A DNA stretch of 10,872 nucleotides from Thermoanaerobaculia bacterium. GTDB lineage: Bacteria > Acidobacteriota > Thermoanaerobaculia > UBA5066. Made by a program: the position numbers and the translations under genes. Of the stretch, positions 6,607 to 10,872 are shown piece after piece. Within the stretch, counting starts at the first letter, position 1. Every line of letters begins with the position of its first letter. The stretch is taken from positions 1 through 10,872 of the forward strand of contig JAMQPJ010000499.1 in assembly GCA_023717585.1 (NCBI GenBank). The letters are read 5' to 3'. Under the pieces are notes generated by a model. It made no database searches, was not told where the DNA came from, and saw nothing but the letters and a program-made list of their open reading frames with translations.

Positions 6607-7199
6607 GTAACGGCTTTCCTGACCGGCGCCCAGGGAAGCGCCGATAGCGAAGCGCCCATGGCCTGACATGCCGCCTCGATTGCCTGGCGCGCCTCAGCGA
6701 CTGACTCCACCGGTGCAACGCCAACACGCGCTGCCCAGGCCGTCCATGTTTCAACCGCCATTTCATGCTTGCCCGATTCCGTGTGGACTTCCTCGGTGCG
6801 AACGAGAAGCCTCGAGACGAGCTCCTTGACGGCGGGTCCGCTGGAGCGCACCGGCGCCGCTGCCCGGCTTGCCTGCAAGAGAAGCTTGCGAGCTTGCAGG
6901 GAGAGGTTACGCCGTTGCCACGGTTCGCGTGACGTGGCTACTGCAAGGAATACCGGCCAGAGACCGCGATGCACGAACGTGTCCTTGCCGTAAAGGAGCT
7001 TTGTGAAGAGAACATCCGGATGGTCTGATAGCTCGGACAGGACCGAAAAGATGAGGTGGGCTTTCCGGTGTGACCACCAGGACGTCGCCAGCGACTCGCC
7101 AGCCACGAGCGTGACCACGCTTGGCAGGCGCTTGTCCTGTTTGAGGAGCACGCCCACGCGTGAAAGAACGGCAAAAACCTCGGCGGTTGAAACTTCCAC
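6603..7199 (-). CDS. Conserved-looking hypothetical cassette protein, 198 aa
   Basis: The gene begins with GTG at 7199, preceded by GGAG 8 nt upstream, 19 nt after the cupin stop, and ends with a TAA inside the R'' box of attC site 2. The protein is helix-rich and soluble-looking with no signal peptide. It contains a compact core, roughly residues 36-85, with WWSHRKAHLIFSVLSELSDH, DVLFTKLLYGKDTFVHRGLW and VATSREPWQR, that looks like a genuine conserved domain. The C-terminal half is Ala-rich and helical. I do not recognise a named family and assign no function. It is the third gene of the unusually long cassette at about 6555-8162 and probably shares an mRNA with the cupin. Confidence 0.7.
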   Translation of the reverse strand: MEVSTAEVFAVLSRVGVLLKQDKRLPSVVTLVAGESLATSWWSHRKAHLIFSVLSELSDHPDVLFTKLLYGKDTFVHRGLWPVFLAVATSREPWQRRNLSLQARKLLLQASRAAAPVRSSGPAVKELVSRLLVRTEEVHTESGKHEMAVETWTAWAARVGVAPVESVAEARQAIEAACQAMGASLSALPWAPVRKAVT

Positions 7200-7218
7200 G
7201 GTCGAGTCTCCGCCAGGT

Positions 7219-7683
7219 CTATTTCTCCGGCACAGGTCTAATCTCGAAACGTCCAGAAGACATCAGGGCGAACACGCACTCGGCTCCGCTCGTACACTTC
7301 GCCGAGTGCGCCGTGTTGGCAGGAATCTCCGAGTAGGAGCCGGGACCGAGCCTCTTCTCGGTAGATCCCGCGTACCGCACCAAGATCGTTCCTGAAATGA
7401 CGACCAGCCGCTCCACTGAAGCGTGGGTGTGGAGCGGAGGCCCGAAGCCAGCCGGAAACTTCCTGAGCATTCCGTGCTCTCCCGTCTGCGGATCTCCCCA
7501 CAACAGGACGCTCTTCACACCCGGTAGTCGCTTGTCTTCCTCCCACCTCATCTCATCGGCGGCCCAGAGCCTGGGTGCTTTGGATGGCTCCTCGGCGGCA
7601 GCAGTGGCGCTCGCCAATGCCCACGCACACCACGCCAACGCGACGCAACCCGCGATTCGCCGAACTTCACGGACAGTGCCCAT
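7219..7683 (-). CDS. Secreted single-domain cupin protein
   Basis: The 154-aa product has a Sec-type signal peptide: basic N-terminus (MGTVREVRRIAG), hydrophobic core about 11-27, and an Ala-rich likely cleavage region near ASATAAA, about 25-30. The mature part is a cupin barrel with metal ligands visible as His85 and His87 (LHTHASVE), Glu91 and His126 (IPANTAHSAKC), spread over the two conserved cupin motifs. It would therefore be a periplasmic or extracellular metal-binding cupin; enzymatic activity is unknown. The start at ATG 7683 has an excellent AGGAG 7 nt upstream. A lone attC-like GCCTAAC box lies 20 nt before the start, so the gene looks as if it was once in its own cassette. Confidence 0.82.
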   Translation of the reverse strand: MGTVREVRRIAGCVALAWCAWALASATAAAEEPSKAPRLWAADEMRWEEDKRLPGVKSVLLWGDPQTGEHGMLRKFPAGFGPPLHTHASVERLVVISGTILVRYAGSTEKRLGPGSYSEIPANTAHSAKCTSGAECVFALMSSGRFEIRPVPEK

Positions 7684-7703
7684 GGATTACTCCTTTGTTT
7701 GTT

Positions 7704-7710
7704 GTTAGGC
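7704..7710 (-). repeat. Isolated attC R''-type box (remnant?)
   Basis: Read on the minus strand, GCCTAACAA is the textbook beginning of an attC left arm, here 46 nt after the VOC stop. However, it runs directly into the ribosome binding site of the cupin gene and lacks inner arms and an R' box. It may mark an attC whose 3' part was deleted, fusing two cassettes. With only seven to nine bases, chance is a real alternative. Confidence 0.4.
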
Positions 7711-7756
7711 AGCATGTACTGACGCCAAGACGCTTGTGAGGAGATGCCTCCGAAAA

Positions 7757-8125
7757 CTATGGTTGCTCCTCTGTGTCCGATCCGAATCGGAGCACGTTGC
7801 CATCGGGATCTTGAACTTGCATTTCGAGGCCCCACGGCCGGTTCGTGGGCTCCTGCCGGATGATTGCGCCGCGCTCCTTGTAGGCGCGGTATAGAGAGCG
7901 GGCGTCGCCAACGCCGACCCAAACCCAGGCCCCTGCATTACCCTGGCCACCTCGGCAAAGGTAGATGCCCCTGCCATCCCGCCCGACGTACGTGAAGTCG
8001 GCCGTTCCCCAGGCTGCCTGCTGGAAGCCGAGTACGTCAACGAAGTAGCGAACGCTGACCGACATGTCTTCGACCCGGAGTATCGGATCGATACATTCAA
8101 AGTGCGTTGGCAGCCTATCGGGCAT
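7757..8125 (-). CDS. VOC-superfamily protein, bleomycin-resistance/glyoxalase-like
   Basis: The 122-aa protein has the paired beta-alpha-beta-beta-beta layout of the vicinal oxygen chelate fold: DPILRVEDMSVSVRYFVDVLGF at about 13-34, a middle IYLCRGGQG, then GAWVWVGVGDARSLYRAY at 65-82 and the C-terminal EMQVQDPDGNVLRFGSD. Glu101 and possibly His8 could ligate metal, but a third His of the glyoxalase pattern is not evident. That fits the non-catalytic, ligand-sequestering branch (bleomycin-resistance-like) better than glyoxalase I. The ATG at 8125 has GAGG 8 nt upstream and lies 31 nt from attC site 3. Such proteins are frequent in integron cassettes. The ligand is unknown. Confidence 0.85.
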   Translation of the reverse strand: MPDRLPTHFECIDPILRVEDMSVSVRYFVDVLGFQQAAWGTADFTYVGRDGRGIYLCRGGQGNAGAWVWVGVGDARSLYRAYKERGAIIRQEPTNRPWGLEMQVQDPDGNVLRFGSDTEEQP

Positions 8126-8156
8126 ATGGCGACCTCGAGCAGGCAGTTCTTCCGAC

Positions 8157-8237
8157 GCCTGACGATATCGAGTTCAGCGGCGAGAAGGAAGGAGCGCGAG
8201 CGACTGACGCCGAGTCCGCTGCAATGAGGTGTTTGAC
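8157..8237 (-). repeat. attC site 3 (81 bp, long type)
   Basis: Minus-strand reading: R'' box GTCAAAC, left arm TTGCAGCGGACTC, a variable centre with CGGCGTCAGTCGCTCGCG, right arm GCCGCTGAACTCGATATC and R' box GTCAGGC. It differs from attC site 5 at only about six positions across 81 bp, so the two sites are recent copies although they close unrelated genes. Confidence 0.88.
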
Positions 8238-8263
8238 GGCGACACGAAGCGTGCCTCGTCACC

Positions 8264-9100
8264 TCATGGCCACGGGGGTGGCACTTCTCCTCTTAGCGCG
8301 CTCTCGATTCGCGCTCGAAACGCCGTGTCATCGCGCACCTTCATGGCTCCATCGGCGACTCGGTTGGCGTCTGCCGTCCGACCGTTCACGACCAGAAGCG
8401 CGATGAGGGTACCGACGCCATTCGAGAGACTCTTGTCGGCAAAATCGCTCATCTCCCGTCGAAATTCAGAGTCGCGCGCAGTTTTCTGGTGTTCCCTATA
8501 GAACCAGACCATCCGCTCAAGAGAGCGATCCGGGTCTACCAGGTACCTGCCACAGACGACGTATTCCGTCGCCTTGACCAACGAAGGCTGGGCGAGGTCA
8601 TATACGGCCGAAGCCGTGGCCGGGCTATTCGCGTCCAGCCAGAGAAAGAGCTCTCTGGTCTTCGCGTCCTCGCAGAGTTCCCGGTTTATGGATGCGAAGT
8701 CGTTGAAGCTGTGACGAGAGTCTTTCGATCCACGGACCTTAGCGGCCGCTTCATCTCGTTCGGACTTCAGTTTCTCAAGTGCTGGAGGATAGGAGTCTGA
8801 AAGCGTCTTCCAGTCGCTCAGGGCGAACGACAGGCGAACACCGGACATCGAAGGCGCGTACTTCAAGGCGTTCTCAAAAAACCAGACGTGCTTCGCCAGC
8901 GCTTCGGCATATCGACCGGACGTGGCATCGGCCTTCGCCTCGTCGAGAATCGCCGATGGATGCGGATCCCCACCGGGACTCCACGGAGCTGCGACGACAA
9001 AGGGAAATGCGCCGCCCGGACGCAAAAGGTAGTACGCCGCGACAACGGACACGAAAACGACAAAGACGCCCGCGACGAGGAGTGACATTCGGGCACGCAT
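8264..9100 (-). CDS. Membrane-anchored hypothetical cassette protein, about 278 aa
   Basis: One N-terminal hydrophobic segment (about residues 6-27, MSLLVAGVFVVFVSVVAAYY) is preceded by arginines, so the protein is either anchored in the membrane with a large exported domain or carries an uncleaved signal. The rest is mostly helical: AILDEAKADATSGRYAEALA resembles a TPR-like helix pair, followed by KHVWFFENALKYAPSMSGVR and SFALSDWKTLSDSYPPALEK, which look like a conserved cassette-borne family, and a charged coiled-coil-like stretch KLKSERDEAAAKV. I do not recognise a named function. The ATG at 9100 is chosen with GGGA 8 nt upstream; the GTG at 9103 is an equally possible start. The cassette runs from attC site 4 (16 nt before the GTG at 9103) to attC site 3 (26 nt after the stop). 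Confidence 0.78.
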   Translation of the reverse strand: MRARMSLLVAGVFVVFVSVVAAYYLLRPGGAFPFVVAAPWSPGGDPHPSAILDEAKADATSGRYAEALAKHVWFFENALKYAPSMSGVRLSFALSDWKTLSDSYPPALEKLKSERDEAAAKVRGSKDSRHSFNDFASINRELCEDAKTRELFLWLDANSPATASAVYDLAQPSLVKATEYVVCGRYLVDPDRSLERMVWFYREHQKTARDSEFRREMSDFADKSLSNGVGTLIALLVVNGRTADANRVADGAMKVRDDTAFRARIESALRGEVPPPWP

Positions 9101-9119
9101 CACTCGTTTCCCTTTCGCC

Positions 9120-9179
9120 GTCTAACGATATCAAGCTCAGCGGCGAGCGTAGCGAGTCCGCTGGAACAACGGGTCAGGC
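9120..9179 (-). repeat. attC site 4 (60 bp, short type)
   Basis: Minus-strand reading: R'' box GCCTGAC, left arm TTCCAGCGGACTCG, short centre, right arm GCCGCTGAGCTTGATATC and a perfect R' box GTTAGAC. CAGCGG and CCGCTG pair. It closes the cassette carrying the second VOC gene. Confidence 0.9.
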
Positions 9180-9267
9180 CGCTGCGACAAGCGTGCCTCG
9201 ACGAGTGAGCTAGGGATTGCTTGACACGTCGAAAAAGGGTCTTCCTGTAGCCACTGATTTGGCGTCA

Positions 9268-9666
9268 TCAACGAGGGCGACCGAAAAACAAAACGTAGCC
9301 GTCAGTGTCCTTGAGCTCGAATCCACGCAAGCCGTCATCGGTATTCTTGAGTGGTTCGGAGAATGTGACATTGCGCGAGGAGAACTCCGCGGCGAGCGCA
9401 TCCGGATCGCGGACGTGGAGGTAGGCGTCCCAGCGGGCGACGCCTTTCTTGACGTCGCGGGTGTAGTTCGGCACTGGATCGACCGCGACATCCTTGAACA
9501 TGATCATTGCGGCGTCGCGCTGGACAATGCCGAAGAAGATGTCGTCAGGTGCCGGCCCTTGAAACGTTATGGTGAACCCGAGATGGTCGCGGTAAAACGC
9601 CAACGCAGCGGGGACGTTGTTCACGATGAAGAATGGCGCAATGCCGGTTATTGCTGGTTTAGTCAT
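9268..9666 (-). CDS. VOC-superfamily (glyoxalase-like) protein
   Basis: The 132-aa protein has two VOC half-domains. The first is APFFIVNNVPAALAFYRDHL at about 10-29 followed by GFTITFQ and AAMIMFKDV. The second begins ARWDAYLHVRDPDALAAEF at 77-95 and ends GFELKDTDGYVLFFGR with Glu117 in the usual metal or ligand position. His ligands of true glyoxalases are not obvious, so it may bind a small molecule without metal catalysis. It is not closely similar to the other VOC protein at 7757-8125. The ATG at 9666 overlaps the stop of a possible 18-codon leader ORF (ATGA). No strong Shine-Dalgarno is visible. Some 88 nt separate its stop from attC site 4. Confidence 0.87.
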   Translation of the reverse strand: MTKPAITGIAPFFIVNNVPAALAFYRDHLGFTITFQGPAPDDIFFGIVQRDAAMIMFKDVAVDPVPNYTRDVKKGVARWDAYLHVRDPDALAAEFSSRNVTFSEPLKNTDDGLRGFELKDTDGYVLFFGRPR

Positions 9667-9719
9667 GCGAGGTACACCATCGGTTTCCGGCCGTTTGTCA
9701 CTGCCGGCAGTGTAGCCAT
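9663..9719 (-). CDS. Possible 18-aa leader ORF coupled to the VOC gene
   Basis: An ATG at 9719 opens an 18-codon frame (MATLPAVTNGRKPMVYLA) whose TGA overlaps the VOC start as ATGA, the usual geometry for translational coupling. A weak purine stretch GGAAGA abuts the ATG. It occupies most of the space between the attC R' box and the VOC gene. It could equally be a chance short frame. Confidence 0.25.
   Translation of the reverse strand: MATLPAVTNGRKPMVYLA
9699..9712. promoter_or_regulatory. 14-bp perfect palindrome upstream of the VOC gene
   Basis: CACTGCCGGCAGTG is a perfect 14-bp palindrome centred about 40 nt upstream of the VOC ATG and inside the same cassette. It could be a dimeric repressor operator or part of a 5'-leader structure. 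A TACACT overlapping its left edge on the minus strand resembles a -10 hexamer, but no -35 is seen. Confidence 0.4.
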
Positions 9720-9734
9720 TCTTCCGCTCTCGCG

Positions 9735-9815
9735 GCCTAACGATATCGAGTTCAGCGGCGAGAAGGAAGGAGCGCCAGCGACTGACGCCGAGTCCGCTGC
9801 AACGAGGGGTTAGAA
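9735..9815 (-). repeat. attC site 5 (81 bp, long type)
   Basis: Minus-strand reading: R'' box TTCTAAC, left arm CGTTGCAGCGGACTC, variable centre, right arm GCCGCTGAACTCGATATC and a perfect R' box GTTAGGC. This is the best-preserved site of the window and defines the array polarity, because the right arm matches the known attC right-arm consensus when read on the minus strand. It begins 4 nt after the stop of the zinc-ribbon gene. Confidence 0.92.
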
Positions 9816-9819
9816 GGCG

Positions 9820-10233
9820 CTACGAGCCCGATGGTTGCTCAGGATGAAGCCGTTCTGGGTTTTCGGATTGCTTGCGGGCGCGCTGGTAATTGACCGTAAC
9901 GCGATACAGGATTGCGCCGTACAGACCGAACAGAAATATGGCGGTAACGAGGGCCAGCACGAAGCCCTCTTTAGCTAGGGCCACGCCAACAACGCCTGTG
10001 AGGAGTGCCGGAATGGACAAGAGCCACATTCCGACAAGGACGATGGGCCGCGTAGTGTGGGCGGCCCCGCGATAAAGCTCGCCCTCCGTTCGAATTGATT
10101 GAATCGGATCCGTTGCCGCGAAACCAGTGAGGGGGCGCCCGCAGCGCGGGCAGAAATGAACGCCCTCTTGAATTGGCGAGAAGCAATGCGGGCAGCACGG
10201 TCCAGTATCAGATGTCGAGTCGGCTTCTTCCAT
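9820..10233 (-). CDS. Zinc-ribbon protein with two membrane segments
   Basis: The 137-aa protein starts with a short acidic stretch and a zinc ribbon whose ligands are Cys14-x2-Cys17 (CPHC) and Cys28-x2-Cys31 (CPRC). Two hydrophobic helices follow at about 64-86 and 91-112, then a basic juxtamembrane part (YQRARKQ) and a polar tail. The layout resembles the many small zinc-ribbon membrane proteins of unknown role; no catalytic domain is present. It is the first gene of the cassette array. Its ATG lies 5 nt after the GTTAGAA recombination box, and the AGAAGG overlapping that box can serve as Shine-Dalgarno. Transcription is probably from the promoter at 10247-10275, giving an mRNA with almost no leader. 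The stop lies 4 nt before attC site 5. Confidence 0.83.
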   Translation of the reverse strand: MEEADSTSDTGPCCPHCFSPIQEGVHFCPRCGRPLTGFAATDPIQSIRTEGELYRGAAHTTRPIVLVGMWLLSIPALLTGVVGVALAKEGFVLALVTAIFLFGLYGAILYRVTVNYQRARKQSENPERLHPEQPSGS

Positions 10234-10238
10234 TAGCC

Positions 10239-10256
10239 TTCTAACTAGTATTAGAC
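10239..10256 (-). other. attI-like simple recombination site at the array head
   Basis: Minus-strand reading: GTCTAAT, spacer ACTA, GTTAGAA. The two 7-bp boxes are in inverted orientation 4 bp apart, as the L and R boxes of an attI core are, where the class 1 site has CCCTAAA, a short spacer and GTTAGGC. It does not resemble the attC right arms of this array (no GATATC, no GCCGCTGA arm). An integrase-used secondary site is an alternative. Confidence 0.55.
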
Positions 10257-10275
10257 CTCAAGGGGGCCCGGTCAA
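10247..10275 (-). promoter_or_regulatory. Putative cassette promoter (Pc-like)
   Basis: On the minus strand TTGACC (10275-10270, 5 of 6 to TTGACA) is separated by 17 nt from AATACT (10252-10247, 4 of 6 to TATAAT). Transcription would start near 10240, a few bases before the zinc-ribbon ATG, and run through the cassettes. The -10 overlaps the attI-like site. This is where a cassette promoter is expected. Confidence 0.5.
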
Positions 10276-10277
10276 AG

Positions 10278-10359
10278 GCTTCCATATGCAGAAGCTTTCG
10301 AGGTTTTTCGTTGAAAAGTTTCTGCAAATAGAAACTTCGAGGTTTCTACATGCAGAAAC
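10278..10359. repeat. Three related 18-bp palindromes
   Basis: GTTTCTACATGCAGAAAC (10342-10359), GTTTCTGCAAATAGAAAC (10318-10335) and GCTTCCATATGCAGAAGC (10278-10295) are inverted repeats with six- or five-base arms. TTCGAGG-type sequence lies beside them. They fill most of the gap between the ArsA-like gene and the array promoter. They could be protein-binding sites or remnants of duplicated hairpins. Confidence 0.6.
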
Positions 10360-10361
10360 TT
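10316..10361 (-). terminator. Possible intrinsic terminator of the ArsA-like gene
   Basis: AAGTTTCTGCA (10316-10326) pairs with TGCAGAAACTT (10351-10361), and inside it TAGAAAC (10329-10335) pairs with GTTTCTA (10342-10348), forming a long nested hairpin 32 nt downstream of the stop. On the minus strand the stem runs into a short TTTT. The stem is AT-rich and the T-tract short, so termination efficiency is uncertain. Confidence 0.5.
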
Positions 10362-10392
10362 CCTGAGGCCGTATGGAGGCGCGCAGAAGCCC

Positions 10393-10872
10393 CTACGCGA
10401 ACATCGCGTCGCCGAGGCGCTTGAGCATCGAGACGCCGCGGATCTCTGTTTCGTAGAGCGGCACGACGGCACGGACGCTGCCGTCGAACTTCTCCCAGAC
10501 GGTCTTCATGTGCTCGTCCTGCATCGCCACGCGGTTCTTCACGAAGTCGGCCGCCCCGGCGCCGACGGAGGCCTTGTCGATCAGCATGTTGACGAGGACG
10601 CCGCCAACCGGAATCCCGAAGTCGTGGAACCACTGGATGAAGCGGGTAATGACGGCGATGGGCAGGGCCTCGGGCAAGGTCACGAAGAAGAACGAGGTCT
10701 TTTCGGGGTCCGTGAGGAGCACGCGGCCGTGCTCCATCCGGTCGCGGAAGGAGAGGAGGTACGTCATGAGCGGGTCGTCCTCCTTCTTCTTCGTGAAGGA
10801 GAGCAGCTCCCTGAGGGTCTTCGCCTCCTCGCGGCTCTTGAGCATCTTGTTGACCCAGAGCGAGTAGACCTT
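10393..10872 (-). CDS. ArsA/GET3-family anion-transporting ATPase, C-terminal part (cut by window edge)
   Basis: About 159 C-terminal residues are present; the frame is open to the window edge (KVYSLWVNK precedes the first internal Met), so the P-loop half lies outside. The remaining part carries the family signature: VLLTDPEKTSFFFVTLPEALPIAVITRFI followed in the next helix by DFGIPVGGVLVNML. The first corresponds to the DPxxT-F-V-x-x-PE-x-x-x-x-x-E/T-R block and the second to the GI-x-x-x-x-x-x-VN strand of ArsA and GET3. Bacterial single-domain members often come as neighbouring pairs and their cargo is usually unknown; an arsenic role should not be assumed. It is transcribed towards the array and ends 147 nt before the attI-like site. 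Confidence 0.88.
   Translation of the reverse strand, partial: KVYSLWVNKMLKSREEAKTLRELLSFTKKKEDDPLMTYLLSFRDRMEHGRVLLTDPEKTSFFFVTLPEALPIAVITRFIQWFHDFGIPVGGVLVNMLIDKASVGAGAADFVKNRVAMQDEHMKTVWEKFDGSVRAVVPLYETEIRGVSMLKRLGDAMFA

Larger units (their letters stand above)
6112..10245 (-). mobile_element. Integron gene-cassette array without integrase in view (CALIN-type)
   Basis: Five attC-like sites separate small unrelated minus-strand genes, each gene ending within about 90 nt of an attC and the next starting just beyond it. Predicted cassettes, cut at G/TTRRRY-type boxes on the minus strand, are about 10244-9741, 9740-9126, 9125-8163, 8162-6555 and 6554-6118. The right arms of all five sites are nearly the same, as in resident chromosomal arrays rather than in mobile resistance integrons with mixed attC families. 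No tyrosine recombinase gene is visible, so the array is either part of a larger integron, served in trans, or orphaned. Cassette genes look poorer in G+C than the flanking glmM-folP block. Confidence 0.85.

Noticed and set aside
6544..6669. Upstream extension of the 115-aa cassette ORF
   Set aside because: The added residues (AAELDIV and neighbours) are translated attC sequence; the same peptide appears in other frames crossing attC sites.
7705..8262. 185-aa minus-strand frame across attC 3
   Set aside because: It includes translated attC sequence and overlaps the VOC gene in a different frame; no domain is seen.
9217..9813. 198-aa plus-strand frame over the second VOC gene
   Set aside because: It is antisense to a clear VOC protein and extends into attC 5.
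6112..9815. The repeats as REP/BIME, MITE or CRISPR elements
   Set aside because: Spacing is irregular and gene-sized, the repeats have RYYYAAC/GTTRRRY ends and attC-type inner arms, there are no target duplications, and no cas genes are present.
10508..10867. 119-aa plus-strand frame at the right edge
   Set aside because: It is antisense to the ArsA/GET3-like C-terminus, which carries family motifs.
1..10872. tRNA or rRNA genes, insertion-sequence transposase or integrase
   Set aside because: I saw no cloverleaf with a CCA-type end, no rRNA-like sequence, and no transposase or tyrosine-recombinase motifs in any frame. A covariance-model search would be needed to exclude small RNAs.

Overview
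The window is a GC-rich bacterial chromosome segment, mostly transcribed leftwards, in which ordinary housekeeping genes flank an integron-type gene-cassette array. The host cannot be named from sequence alone. High GC, the folP-glmM pair and a single-domain-looking ArsA/GET3 ATPase would fit Acidobacteriota or a relative, but this is only a guess.

Left part (1-5662): leftward genes for a truncated Tat-signal protein, a group II PLP-dependent decarboxylase, phosphoglucosamine mutase (glmM) and dihydropteroate synthase (folP) sit close together like an operon. A rightward 2-dehydropantoate 2-reductase gene (panE) diverges from folP. Both divergent genes have a -10-like hexamer exactly 6 nt before a GTG codon, which suggests overlapping leaderless promoters. 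A fumarylacetoacetate-hydrolase-family gene converges on panE.

Middle and right part (about 5680-10245): base composition visibly drops, and small unrelated leftward genes alternate with five attC-like recombination sites (6112-6167, 6549-6606, 8157-8237, 9120-9179, 9735-9815). Each site has RYYYAAC/GTTRRRY-type outer boxes around inverted inner arms and a variable centre. Both the genes and the inferred attC polarity point to the minus strand. In transcription order the cassettes encode: a zinc-ribbon membrane protein; a VOC-fold protein; a membrane-anchored protein of unknown function; a composite of VOC protein, secreted cupin and unknown protein; and a 115-aa unknown protein. A DUF1801-type gene follows after the last attC. 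No integrase gene is in view, so within the window this is a cluster of attC sites lacking an integrase (CALIN-type).

The upstream end of the array (10239-10275) has a simple site resembling an attI core (inverted boxes 4 bp apart) overlapped by a sigma70-like promoter. Between this and the end of the ArsA-like gene lie three related 18-bp palindromes, two of which also form a terminator-like hairpin. A promoter, attI-like site and attC array without an adjacent intI is the most interesting system here.
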